Part shown: positions 28,355 to 37,065 of the stretch, piece after piece
Position numbering within the stretch: position 1 is the stretch's first letter
Layout: each line of letters starts with the position of its first letter
From: Bradyrhizobium barranii subsp. apii
GTDB taxonomy: Bacteria > Pseudomonadota > Alphaproteobacteria > Rhizobiales > Xanthobacteraceae
DNA length: 64,000 nucleotides
Direction: 5' to 3'
NCBI RefSeq assembly: GCF_011516635.5
Contig: NZ_CP096255.1
Span: 7,438,501-7,502,500 of the forward strand
Notes under the pieces: model-generated
What the model saw: the letters and a program-made list of their open reading frames with translations, nothing else
Databases searched by the model: none
Told to the model about the DNA's origin: nothing
Made by a program: the position numbers and the translations under genes

Positions 28355-29239
28355 CTAGCTCAACGTCCCCGCATGCACCCACCAGCCGGGGTGGTCGCGC
28401 CGGATCTTTTCCGCGGCGGCATGCGCCTCGTTCGCTGCGCCGTAGATCGCAAAGCACGTCGCGCCGGAGCCGGACATGCGGGCAAGCTTGACGCCGGCGG
28501 AGTCACGCAAAGCTTCCAGCACCTCGCCGATCACAGGCTCGATCCGCAACGCAGGGGCTTCGAGATCGTTGGCCACGGTTTCGAGAACGTCGACCCAATC
28601 GGCAATGGAGGCGCCCTCGTCCGGCCAGGCCGGCGCGTCGAGGACGGAAGTGGCGCCCACCAGCAATTCGCCGTTGCGCAGGCCCAGCGCCTGGAACACG
28701 TCCTTGGTGGCGACCGGCACGCGCGGATTGACCATCACGCAGGGCATGCTCGGCAGCGCGAGCGGCAGCAGCTGCTCGCCGACGCCGGTCATGTCGCAGG
28801 CGCGCGAGACCAGGCACACCGGCACGTCGGCGCCGGTCGCGAGCGCGACTTTCTGCAAGCGCGGATCATCGAGCGGCAGATTGTTGAGACGCGCTAGCAG
28901 CCGCAGCGCCGCCGCGGCATCGGCCGAGCCGCCGCCGATGCCGGCCGCGACGGGAAGCACCTTGTCGAGCGCGAAGGCGCCCAGCTTCAGGTTCGGCACG
29001 GCCTCGGCCAGGAGCCTGGCCGCCTTGACCACGAGATTGTCCGCGGTATCGCCGCAGGCCGCGGCCAGCGGCCCGGTGGTGACGAGCTTCAGCTCGCCGC
29101 CCGGCTCCAGCGTCAGCTGGTCCGCGCAGTCGGCAAACGCGACCACGCTTTCGAGATCATGATAGCCGTCGGCACGACGGCCGACGACGCGAAGGCTCAG
29201 ATTGACCTTCGCGCGCCCTTCTTCAATCAACGCCGACAT
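28355..29239 (-). CDS. ispE: 4-diphosphocytidyl-2-C-methyl-D-erythritol kinase
   Basis: A 294-residue GHMP kinase. N-terminal AKVNLSLRVVGRRADGYHDL is the IspE signature. The ATP-binding loop is LPVAAGIGGGSADAAAALR, and the C-terminal motif is LARMSGSGATCFAIYG. It phosphorylates the 2-hydroxyl of CDP-methylerythritol in the MEP pathway for isoprenoids, which here also feeds the polyprenyl synthase encoded at 22702-23709. It follows the TPR gene by 25 bases on the same strand and may be co-transcribed with it. Confidence 0.95.
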   Translation of the reverse strand: MSALIEEGRAKVNLSLRVVGRRADGYHDLESVVAFADCADQLTLEPGGELKLVTTGPLAAACGDTADNLVVKAARLLAEAVPNLKLGAFALDKVLPVAAGIGGGSADAAAALRLLARLNNLPLDDPRLQKVALATGADVPVCLVSRACDMTGVGEQLLPLALPSMPCVMVNPRVPVATKDVFQALGLRNGELLVGATSVLDAPAWPDEGASIADWVDVLETVANDLEAPALRIEPVIGEVLEALRDSAGVKLARMSGSGATCFAIYGAANEAHAAAEKIRRDHPGWWVHAGTLS

Positions 29240-29264
29240 TGGCGATCAGCCCCCAAACGCACTC

Positions 29265-31058
29265 TTAGCCGCCCTTGCCGTCGTCCTTCTTCTTGTCCGC
29301 CCGCGCGGCCGAAGAGTTCGAATCGTCGGTCATACCGTTGGCGATCTTGGCCTCGATCTTCGGAAGCTCCTCCGGCTCGGGCTTGAGATCGCGGGCATGG
29401 GCCCACTGGAATTTTGCTTCCAGCGTACGGCCGACGCGCCAATAGGCATCGCCGAGGTGATCGTTGATGGTGGGATCCTCGGGCTTGAGGTCGATGGCGC
29501 GCTCGAGGTTCTTCACCGCCTCTTCGTAATTGCCGATGCGGTAATAGGCCCAGCCGAGGGAGTCGACGATGTAGCCATCGTCGGGACGCTGCTCGACGGC
29601 GCGCTTGATCATCTTCATGCCTTCGTCGAGATTCACGCCCTGGTCGATCCAGGAATAGCCGAGATAGTTGAGGACATGCGGCTGGTCGGGCTGGAGCTCG
29701 AGCGCCTTCTTCATGTCGGCTTCGGCCTTGCTCCACTCCTTGGAGCGCTCCTCGCAAATGCCGCGATAATAATACCAGACGCTGTTGGCCTTGTCGTTGC
29801 CGGCCGGCAGCACGTCGATGCCCCGCGAATAGGTCGCGCCGCAATCGCCGAACTTCTTGCGACCGCGCTCGATGTTGCCGAGCGCCATGATGGCTTCGAG
29901 ATCCTTGGAATCGTCCGATGTGACGCCCTTGAGGATCTTGATCGCCTCGTCGGTGCGGTCGGCGGAATCCAGATCGATCGCGAGCTGGATCTGCGCGTTG
30001 CGCTTCAACGGCGAGGTCGCGGGCACCCGCTCATAAACCTTGATCGCCATCTGCGGCCGCTTCACCGATTCATAGAGATCGGCGAGCGAGAGCAGCGCCA
30101 GCGGATGGGTCGGCTGGAGATAGAGCGAGAGCTGGAGATAAACCAGCGCCAGATCCTCGCCGCCGCGGCGGGTCAGCGTGGCGCCGATGCCGTAGAGCGC
30201 TTCGGCGGCACCAGCTTGCGCGGAGTCGGCCAGCGGCGGCATCTTCTTGCCGGCCTTGGTGTCGCGCAGGCCTTCCACGATCAGCGGATGGCGGGCGAGC
30301 TTCTTGTCGAAAGCCAGGTAGACGGTGGTCGCGGCCGCGGAATCCTTGTTGCGCGACAGCCAGCGCGCATAGGCCTCGGTGACGCGCAGCATGGAATCAT
30401 CGAGCTTGTAGGCGCGCTCGAAGCGGACGCCGGCGTCCTTCTCCTTGCCGGAGAGCTCGAGGATCATGCCGGCATGGAGGTCCTTGAACAGCGGATACCA
30501 TTCCGGACCGGCGAGCTTGTCGATGGTGGCGACGCCGCCCTTGGCATCGCCCGCGCCATAGGCGGCCCAGCCCGACAGCAGCGTGGCGACGAGATCGGTG
30601 ATCGGACCGCGGATCGACTGGTTGATGTTGGTTTGCGCGGTCGCATATTTCTTCATCTTGAGATCGTGCACCCCGACGACGAGACGCGCGACGCGGTTGG
30701 TCTTGTCGATGGTCAGGACGCGCTCGGCGAGCTTGACCGCCTCGTCGATGTCACCGTCGGCAACCGACGAGATGAAGGCGCGATCGAGCAGCTCATTGTT
30801 TTTGGGATCGGTGCGGAGCGCCGAGCGGTAGAAGGCGGCGGCCGAGGCCGCATCGCGCTCGACGCTGGCGTGGCGGGCAGCGAGATAGCTGCCGGAGGTC
30901 GTCAGCGACTTCAGATCGTTCCGGGTCGGAAATTGCGCCGCCGTGTCGGACGGATGGTCCGGCGTCTGCGCCAGGACCGCGCCGGGGACCGTCGCAATCG
31001 CGGTGCCCATGAGGGCGATGGCGGCAACAGTCCAGCGGTTGAAACGATTTGAGAACAT
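29265..31058 (-). CDS. Secreted tetratricopeptide-repeat protein
   Basis: The protein is 597 residues from MFSNRFNRWTVAAIALMGTA, which has a signal peptide ending at VLAQ; the frame upstream is open but lacks coding features. At least eight TPR-like units run through the protein, clearest at the C-terminus (LNYLGYSWIDQG, VDSLGWAYYRIGNYEEAVKN, NDHLGDAYWRVG). The tail is Lys/Asp-rich (ARADKKKDDGKGG). Such proteins scaffold complexes in the periplasm or inner membrane. This family sits upstream of ispE in related genomes; its partner is unknown. Confidence 0.88.
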   Translation of the reverse strand: MFSNRFNRWTVAAIALMGTAIATVPGAVLAQTPDHPSDTAAQFPTRNDLKSLTTSGSYLAARHASVERDAASAAAFYRSALRTDPKNNELLDRAFISSVADGDIDEAVKLAERVLTIDKTNRVARLVVGVHDLKMKKYATAQTNINQSIRGPITDLVATLLSGWAAYGAGDAKGGVATIDKLAGPEWYPLFKDLHAGMILELSGKEKDAGVRFERAYKLDDSMLRVTEAYARWLSRNKDSAAATTVYLAFDKKLARHPLIVEGLRDTKAGKKMPPLADSAQAGAAEALYGIGATLTRRGGEDLALVYLQLSLYLQPTHPLALLSLADLYESVKRPQMAIKVYERVPATSPLKRNAQIQLAIDLDSADRTDEAIKILKGVTSDDSKDLEAIMALGNIERGRKKFGDCGATYSRGIDVLPAGNDKANSVWYYYRGICEERSKEWSKAEADMKKALELQPDQPHVLNYLGYSWIDQGVNLDEGMKMIKRAVEQRPDDGYIVDSLGWAYYRIGNYEEAVKNLERAIDLKPEDPTINDHLGDAYWRVGRTLEAKFQWAHARDLKPEPEELPKIEAKIANGMTDDSNSSAARADKKKDDGKGG

Positions 31059-31401
31059 CAGGGGCTCGCCTTGAGTTGTAGTGCCTGGGTTTGCAGCAGT
31101 AGGCCGTATCGCATGCGAACGCGGCCGGTGGCATGGGGACCCGGAACCGTCGGGCCGACAATGCCGCTTTTGGCGCTTCACCGCAAGGATTCGGGCATGC
31201 GATCCCCTCCGCACGCCCCAAATCGGCCGACTACGCCCCAAGACGCTGCCAGTATGGCCTTATCGTGGCCGCGGACCGCTACCCCGGGCCGGTTCTCACG
31301 CGAACGTGCGTCACAATGCCGGGGGCACGTCACATTGGCCCCGGCCTGATCGCTTTGGTCCAATGATCCCGGCTTACATGGCCTAGCTTACATGGCCTAG
31401 C
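31059..31401. other. Upstream region of the TPR gene
   Basis: About 340 bases without a supported gene. It should hold the TPR-ispE promoter. Several overlapping frames on both strands show no family features. Its distal end carries a 14-bp tandem repeat. Confidence 0.5.
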
Positions 31402-31413
31402 TTACATGGCCTC
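31372..31413. repeat. Three tandem 14-bp units spanning the etf-QO stop codon
   Basis: GCTTACATGGCCTA occurs at 31372-31385 and 31386-31399, and again with one change (GCTTACATGGCCTC) at 31400-31413. The third unit contains the real stop codon of the oxidoreductase gene, so the last codons plus TAA are triplicated. Confidence 0.9.
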
Positions 31414-33063
31414 GTAGTTCGGACCGCCGCCGCCCTCCGGGGGAACCCAGGTGATGTTGCCGTTGGGGTCCTTCACGTCGCAGGTTTTGCAGTGGACGCA
31501 GTTCTGGGCATTGATCTGGAAGCGCGGGCTCGCGCCTTCCTCGACCCACTCATAGACCCCGGCCGGGCAATAGCGATTCGAGGGACCGGCGAAGACGTCG
31601 TGCTCCGAGGTCTTCTGCAGGTTCATGTCGGCGACCTTGAGATGGACCGGCTGGTCCTCCTCATGATTGGTGTTGGACAGGAACACCGACGAGAGCTTGT
31701 CGAACGAGATCTTGCCGTCCGGCTTCGGGTAGTTCTTCGGCGCGTGGCTCTTCGCCGGATCAAGCGTGGCGCGATCGGGCTTCGCATGCGACTGCGTGCC
31801 GAACAGCGAGCCACCGAACAGCGTGTTGCACCACATGTCGAAGCCGCCGAGCGCGACGCCGAGCACGGTGCCGAACTTCGACCATAGCGGCTTGACGTTG
31901 CGGACCAGGAACAGATCCTTGCCGACCGCCGAGGACCGCCAGGCGTTCTCGTAGTCGACGATCTCGTCATTGGCGCGATCGGCAGCGAGCGCCGCCGCGA
32001 CATGCTCTGCGGCGAGCATGCCGGTGCCCATCGCATTGTGCACGCCCTTGATGCGGGGCACGTTGACGAAGCCCGCCGCACAGCCGACCAGCGCGCCGCC
32101 GGGGAAGCTCAGCTTCGGCACCGACTGATAGCCGCCTTCGGTGATGGCGCGCGCACCATAGGCGAGCCGCTTGGCGCCTTCGAAGGTACCGCGGATCGAG
32201 GGATGGGTCTTGAAGCGCTGGAACTCGTCGAACGGCGACAGATACGGATCGTCGTAGTTGAGATGCACGACGAAGCCGACGGCGACGAGATTGTCGTCGT
32301 AATGATAGAGGAACGAGCCGCCGCCGGTCTTCAGGTCGAGCGGCCAGCCGAACGAATGCTGGATCATGCCCTTCTGGTGCTTGGCGGGATCGATCTGCCA
32401 GACTTCCTTGAGGCCGATGCCGAACTTCGGCGGCTCGCTCTTCGAATCGAGTGCGAACTTCGCGATCAGCTGCTTGGTCAGGCTGCCGCGGGCGCCTTCC
32501 GCAAACAGCGTGTACTTGCCGAGCAATTCCATGCCACGGGTAAAGGAGTCCTTCGGCTTGCCATCGCGGCCGATGCCCATGTCGCCGGTGGCGATGCCCT
32601 TCACCGCGCCCTGCTCGTCATAGAGCACTTCGGCTGCGGCAAAGCCCGGATAGATCTCGACGCCAAGCGCCTCGGCCTTGCGCGCCAGCCAGCGGCAGAC
32701 ATTGCCGAGCGAGCCGATATAGCAGTGATGATTGTCCATCAGCGGCGGCATGATGAAGTTCGGCAGCTTGATCGCGCCGCCTCCCGTCATCCAGTAGAAG
32801 CGGTCGTCCTTCACCTGCGTCTTCAGCGGACAGTCGGAATCCCCGCGCCAGTCCGGGATCAGCTTGTCGAGCCCGGCCGGATCGATCACGGCGCCGGAGA
32901 GAATGTGCGCACCGACCTCGGAGCCCTTCTCCACCACGACGACGTTGAGATCAGCGTTGAGCTGCTTCAGCCGGATCGCAGCCGCCAGGCCAGAGGGGCC
33001 GGCGCCGACGATGACGACGTCGAATTCCATGGATTCGCGCGGGGGAAGTTCTTCGGTGCTCAT
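31402..33063 (-). CDS. Electron transfer flavoprotein-ubiquinone oxidoreductase
   Basis: A 553-residue protein, the usual length for ETF-QO. The FAD-binding start is DVVIVGAGPSGLAAAIRLKQ with VVVEKGSEVGAHILSG. The middle ubiquinone-binding/membrane-contact region is present, and GFVNVPRIKGVHNAMGTGM precedes the last part. The C-terminus has the 4Fe-4S ligands: Cys in RYCPAGVYEW and the CVHCKTCDVKDP cluster. It passes electrons from ETF to ubiquinone during fatty acid and amino acid oxidation at the inner membrane. Divergent from the uracil-DNA glycosylase gene over 139 bases. Confidence 0.95.
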   Translation of the reverse strand: MSTEELPPRESMEFDVVIVGAGPSGLAAAIRLKQLNADLNVVVVEKGSEVGAHILSGAVIDPAGLDKLIPDWRGDSDCPLKTQVKDDRFYWMTGGGAIKLPNFIMPPLMDNHHCYIGSLGNVCRWLARKAEALGVEIYPGFAAAEVLYDEQGAVKGIATGDMGIGRDGKPKDSFTRGMELLGKYTLFAEGARGSLTKQLIAKFALDSKSEPPKFGIGLKEVWQIDPAKHQKGMIQHSFGWPLDLKTGGGSFLYHYDDNLVAVGFVVHLNYDDPYLSPFDEFQRFKTHPSIRGTFEGAKRLAYGARAITEGGYQSVPKLSFPGGALVGCAAGFVNVPRIKGVHNAMGTGMLAAEHVAAALAADRANDEIVDYENAWRSSAVGKDLFLVRNVKPLWSKFGTVLGVALGGFDMWCNTLFGGSLFGTQSHAKPDRATLDPAKSHAPKNYPKPDGKISFDKLSSVFLSNTNHEEDQPVHLKVADMNLQKTSEHDVFAGPSNRYCPAGVYEWVEEGASPRFQINAQNCVHCKTCDVKDPNGNITWVPPEGGGGPNYEAM

Positions 33064-33202
33064 CTGATCTCAGCCCTTGAGACGGTTCCTCGTCATTTGC
33101 GCCCCCTTGTTTCCGATTTTTCCGGGTAGGACAACCACGGAAATGCGTTCCACTGGGATGCAAGGCACCCCAAACTGATATAGTAAAAGTCTGACTTTCC
33201 AA

Positions 33203-34009
33203 ATGATCCCCGAACCCGCACCCACCGTCCGAGAGCTTCTCGCCTTCTATCTGGAGGCCGGGGTCGATTGCGCGCTCGCGGAGGAACCTGTCGACCGCCT
33301 GGCGGAATTGGATGCTCCGCCGCCGGCCCCGCGCGCCGCACCTCCGGTCGAGGCACCACGGCCTGTTGCCGCGCCCGCGGTGATGCGCGGCGAGGCCGCA
33401 CCCGCGCCGGACATTGCGATCGCCTCCGCGCGCGAGGCCGCGCGTACCGCGCCGACGCTCGAGGCACTGCGCGAGCTGATGCAGAATTTTGAAGGCTGCG
33501 CGCTGAAGCACACCGCGACGCGGCTGGTGTTCGCCGACGGCAATCCGCAGGCGCGCATCATGTTCGTCGGCGAGGCGCCGGGCCGCGACGAGGACATCGA
33601 GGGGCTGCCCTTCGTCGGGCGCAGCGGCAAGCTGCTCGACCTCATGATCGGCGCGATCGGGCTCAACCGCACCACCGCCTACATCGCCAACGTGATTCCC
33701 TGGCGGCCGCCCGGCAACCGCACGCCGACGCCGCAGGAAACGCAGATCTGCCTGCCGTTCATCCAACGCCAGATCGAGCTGGTGAATCCCGACGTGCTGG
33801 TGACGCTCGGCAATCCCTCGACGCAGACGCTGCTGTCGACGCGCGAAGGCATCATGCGCACCCGCGGCCGCTGGTTCGACTACGAGACGGGTGGGCGCAC
33901 CATCCGCGCGCTGCCGACGTTCCACCCGGCGTATCTGCTTCGCTCGCCGTCGTACAAGCGGCTGGCCTGGCAGGATCTGCGCACGATCGCGAAGGTGCTG
34001 GCGGGATAG
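33203..34009 (+). CDS. Uracil-DNA glycosylase, family 4-like
   Basis: A 268-residue protein. Residues 1-80 are a Pro/Ala-rich linker; the catalytic domain follows. The family 4 motif GEAPGRDEDIEGLPFVGRSG and the second motif LPTFHPAYLLRSPSYK are clear. Canonical family 4 enzymes hold a 4Fe-4S cluster with four Cys. Here CxxC is reduced to one Cys (FEGCALK), and the Cys expected before RPPGNR is Trp (IPWRPPGNR); QICLPF is kept. Two ligands therefore appear absent. It probably removes uracil from DNA. The start ATG is the first after the divergent promoter region. Confidence 0.9.
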   Translation: MIPEPAPTVRELLAFYLEAGVDCALAEEPVDRLAELDAPPPAPRAAPPVEAPRPVAAPAVMRGEAAPAPDIAIASAREAARTAPTLEALRELMQNFEGCALKHTATRLVFADGNPQARIMFVGEAPGRDEDIEGLPFVGRSGKLLDLMIGAIGLNRTTAYIANVIPWRPPGNRTPTPQETQICLPFIQRQIELVNPDVLVTLGNPSTQTLLSTREGIMRTRGRWFDYETGGRTIRALPTFHPAYLLRSPSYKRLAWQDLRTIAKVLAG

Positions 34010-34018
34010 CGAGCTCTC

Positions 34019-34115
34019 GTAGGGTGGGCAAAGCGAAGCGTGCCCACCATCTCTAGGTCGACGACGGATAGACTTGACGGTGGGCACGGCGCTTTGCGCC
34101 TTTGCCCACCCTACG
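34019..34115. repeat. GTAGGGTGGGCAAAG inverted repeat, copy 3 of 4
   Basis: CGTAGGGTGGGCAAAGCGAA ... GTGCCCACCATC ... GGTGGGCACGGCGCTTTGCG CCTTTGCCCACCCTACG, lying between the convergent glycosylase and membrane-protein genes. Confidence 0.85.
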
Positions 34116-34131
34116 ATTTCAGCGTTTGTCG

Positions 34132-35640
34132 CTACGTCCCCTTCGGCCGCACGATGGCCCAGCCGATGCGCAAGAGCTGCTGGCGGCCGGTCACCAGCCA
34201 TTCGAAGGCGCGCGGCACTTCCGGAACGATGCCGGGAAAGCGCGCGAGGATTTCCGGCGGCGGGGTGCCGGCGGTGTCGGAGGCGCGCCAGACCACGACG
34301 CCGCCGGTCTCGCTGAACTTGGCCTGATTGATCCACGGCGTACGCGCGGGCTGGGCATCGATGAAGAGATGCGGCCGGCCGGAATGCAGCGTGATCAGGC
34401 TCGCGAGCTGGGTCTCGCCGGCGACCGCGCGCAGGCGATGATTGGTGCGGCGGGCAAAGCTCTCGTCGAAGAAATCCGAGATCGCGCGCGCCGGCATCGA
34501 GGTCGCAATCTCGTTGGCGCCGGTCAAGGGCAGGAACAGCACGGCGAGCACGACGCCGGCTGCGGGCGCCACGACGGCGGCAGCCCACACCGTCCGCAGC
34601 ACGCGCGCGCGGCGCATCGCGATGAGGTCGCCGGCCGTCACGACCACGGCAAGTCCCGACATGACCAGCACGACGCCGGCGCCGCCGACGACGGCATCGA
34701 GCCCGAGCAGGCCGGAGATCAGGACCGCGCCGAGCGCAGGCGCCAGCGCGAAGAAATAGACGAAGTTGTGCGCGAGCGGCTCGACCGGCGGCCGGTAGAT
34801 GATCGGCGCTTCCTCGCCCTTGGCGACGAACAGGCCGCTATTGAGAAAGGTCAGCGCCGGGATCGCCGCCGCGCCGAGCACGAGCCCGCCGAGCAGCCAG
34901 GCCGCGTGCAGCGCGCGGGCGTTCAGCGCGGCGACTTCAGGCAGGGTCGGCATGACAAGCGTCTCGGCGCGCATCAGCCAGACCGCATAGGGCAGCGCCA
35001 GCACGGCGACGACGATCAGCGCGAACAGCGGATCGAGCGCGCGTAGCGTCCGGCGTCCGCCGGCGGTCGAGATCGCGAACACGACGAGCAGGAGGAGAAG
35101 GAAGATCGCCGCGGGCGTCGTCAGCAGCAAGAGGCCCGCCTCGATCGACCAGGCGAACCAGGCATTGCCGCGGCGCTGGCCGATGATCTGCCAGGAATGC
35201 AGCAGCAGCAGCGCCCAGAGCGGCCGCGCCAGCACCAGCGGGCCAAAGTCGAGCGCCGGCGAGGAGAAGGCCAGTACCGTCATGGTCAGCAGCACGGCGA
35301 GCACCGCCTGCTGTGAGCCGACCACGGCGCGGGAGAGATGATAGAGCGCGATGAAGGTCGCGACCTCGCAGAGCTGGGCGAGGACATAGACGCCGAACAC
35401 GTGGCCGCCGGCGGCGCGATAGGCGATGTCGGCAAGCCAGACCGGCAAGGGCGGGCCCAGATCGGTACCGACCTGGTACTCGCGCCCGAACGCGAGCAGG
35501 GTCGCGAGCGTGCCGGGCGGGCTGCGGTAAAACACCAGCGCCACGAACAGCCACATCGCGGCCTGGAGCAGCACGGCGATCCACACGATCAGCCGCGGCC
35601 GGGCGCGAATGAGCTCGATGACCAGGGAGGTAAACCGCAT
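34132..35640 (-). CDS. Polytopic membrane protein, glycosyltransferase-39-like
   Basis: The protein is 502 residues from the ATG at 35640; a TTG eight codons earlier is possible. It has about ten hydrophobic segments in the first 400 residues, then a soluble C-terminal part of about 100 residues. The order (first helix, short loop REYQVGTDLGPPLPVWLADI with Asp, helices, soluble end) resembles the GT-C/GT39 membrane glycosyltransferase fold, where a loop acidic residue is catalytic. No definite family motif was recognised, so the activity is inference. Single gene, possibly envelope polysaccharide related. Confidence 0.65.
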   Translation of the reverse strand: MRFTSLVIELIRARPRLIVWIAVLLQAAMWLFVALVFYRSPPGTLATLLAFGREYQVGTDLGPPLPVWLADIAYRAAGGHVFGVYVLAQLCEVATFIALYHLSRAVVGSQQAVLAVLLTMTVLAFSSPALDFGPLVLARPLWALLLLHSWQIIGQRRGNAWFAWSIEAGLLLLTTPAAIFLLLLLVVFAISTAGGRRTLRALDPLFALIVVAVLALPYAVWLMRAETLVMPTLPEVAALNARALHAAWLLGGLVLGAAAIPALTFLNSGLFVAKGEEAPIIYRPPVEPLAHNFVYFFALAPALGAVLISGLLGLDAVVGGAGVVLVMSGLAVVVTAGDLIAMRRARVLRTVWAAAVVAPAAGVVLAVLFLPLTGANEIATSMPARAISDFFDESFARRTNHRLRAVAGETQLASLITLHSGRPHLFIDAQPARTPWINQAKFSETGGVVVWRASDTAGTPPPEILARFPGIVPEVPRAFEWLVTGRQQLLRIGWAIVRPKGT

Positions 35641-35739
35641 GCAACGTCCGAAAGATGCAGCCAACCCGAACAGCCGGCCCTATTCGCTCACATCTGTTTT
35701 GATAAAGGGCGCTGCGCGTTGTGGCAACGACCGTCTGCC

Positions 35740-36510
35740 CTAGAGGCCCGCTGACGCATCAATTTCAACGCTCGCTTCCACCTGCACCTCGAGCTCAGTC
35801 ACCGCGAACAAGTCCCGCACCGGCTCGACGGTCCAGGGCATGTGCTTGGCGCGGGCGGCGGCGACGGGGGCGAAGAAGCTACGGTGGTGGATGGTGGGAC
35901 CGAGGCGGTCGAGCGCGTCGAGGTGCTCCGGGACGGCGTAGCCCTTGTGCTGCTCGAAGCCATAGCCGGGGCAGTCCTGCGCCAGCGCGCACATCAGCCG
36001 GTCGCGCGTCACCTTGGCGATGATCGAGGCTGCGGCGATCGACAGGACGATGCCGTCGCCGCCGATCACGGCCTCGCAGTCGCAGGCGGTGTCGAGCCGA
36101 TCGCGGCCGTCGACAAACACATGACGCGGCGCGTCGGGCAACGCCACCACGGCGCGCTTCAGCGCCCACAGCGAGGCACGCAGGATGTTGTCGCGGTCGA
36201 TCCGGGAGCGCGAGGCGACGGCGACCGAGACCTGCGCGGTGGCGCAGATCTTTTCGAAAAGCTTCTCGCGTTCCTCGGCCGTCAGGCGCTTGGAATCGTC
36301 GATGCCGCGGGGAATGCGGTCGGGATCGAGAATCACGGCGGCCGCGACCACGGGTCCGGCCAGCGGCCCGCGACCGGCCTCGTCGCAACCCGCGATCGGC
36401 CAGACACCGCGCTTGATCAGCGCGCGCTCGCGGCGGAAGCTCGCCTTGGCGGGCGCGGCCCTCTTTGGCGTTTCTTTGACTGTCTTCCTGGCGGACTTAT
36501 CTCGAATCAT
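35740..36510 (-). CDS. rnhB: Ribonuclease HII
   Basis: The protein is 256 residues from the ATG at 36510; 12 more codons upstream are open. A basic N-terminal extension (KSARKTVKETPKRAAPAKAS) precedes the domain. Catalytic acidic residues are seen in IAGCDEAGRGPLAGPVVAAA, in HVFVDGRD and in SIIAKVTRDRLM; GYGFEQHKGY is the RNase HII signature. It cleaves RNA in RNA-DNA hybrids and single ribonucleotides embedded in DNA. The gene stands alone. Confidence 0.95.
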   Translation of the reverse strand: MIRDKSARKTVKETPKRAAPAKASFRRERALIKRGVWPIAGCDEAGRGPLAGPVVAAAVILDPDRIPRGIDDSKRLTAEEREKLFEKICATAQVSVAVASRSRIDRDNILRASLWALKRAVVALPDAPRHVFVDGRDRLDTACDCEAVIGGDGIVLSIAAASIIAKVTRDRLMCALAQDCPGYGFEQHKGYAVPEHLDALDRLGPTIHHRSFFAPVAAARAKHMPWTVEPVRDLFAVTELEVQVEASVEIDASAGL

Positions 36511-36586
36511 GGCCGGGATCGTGCGCAAGCGGCTCGGCCCGCGCAACCGGGAACCCCGGACAATTCCCGTTATTCAGACCAGCCGC

Positions 36587-37042
36587 CTACTCGGCCAGAT
36601 GCACCCGCCGGTCCTCTCCGACCTCGATGCCCGGCGCGACCACGACTTCCCAGGGATGGCCGTCGGGGTCGGCGAAATAGCCGGAATAACCGCCGTAGTC
36701 GGTCTCATGCGCCGCTTTCAGCAGCGCGGCGCCCTTGCCGACAGCGAAGGCCAGAACCGCATCGACCTCGTCGCGCGTGGCGCAGTTCCATGCGAGCGTG
36801 ATACCGCGGAAGGTCGCTGGCCTCGGATTGTCCGGCAACTTGGCGTCGGCCGCGAGTTTGTCCCAGTGAAACAGGGCCAGCACCGGACCACCGGTATCAT
36901 AGAAGGCGACGGCCTCGCCGGTCGCCTTCAGCCGACGCGCGAAGCCGAGCGCGTCATAGAAGGCGATGCTGAGACGAATGTCGTTCACACCCAGTGTGAT
37001 GACGGTGAGCCGCGGCACCGGCGCGGTAAGTTCCTGGCTCAT
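36587..37042 (-). CDS. VOC (glyoxalase/bleomycin-resistance-like) protein
   Basis: The protein is 151 residues from MSQELTAPVPRLTVITLGVN; the frame upstream runs through the neighbouring gene out of frame. Two beta-alpha-beta-beta-beta modules are seen (VITLGVNDIRLSIAFYDALG and the later GGYSGYFADPDGHPWEVVV). The C-terminal DPDGHPWEV is a typical metal-ligand-bearing strand. Members include isomerases, dioxygenases and resistance proteins; the substrate is unknown. It lies 23 bases downstream of the radical SAM gene in the same direction. Confidence 0.88.
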   Translation of the reverse strand: MSQELTAPVPRLTVITLGVNDIRLSIAFYDALGFARRLKATGEAVAFYDTGGPVLALFHWDKLAADAKLPDNPRPATFRGITLAWNCATRDEVDAVLAFAVGKGAALLKAAHETDYGGYSGYFADPDGHPWEVVVAPGIEVGEDRRVHLAE

Positions 37043-37065
37043 GCTACGCCTCTTCCGTTTCCCGA

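Noticed and set aside
29202..31052. 616-codon plus-strand frame opposite the TPR gene
   Set aside because: Antisense shadow; the TPR protein has a signal peptide and recognisable repeats.
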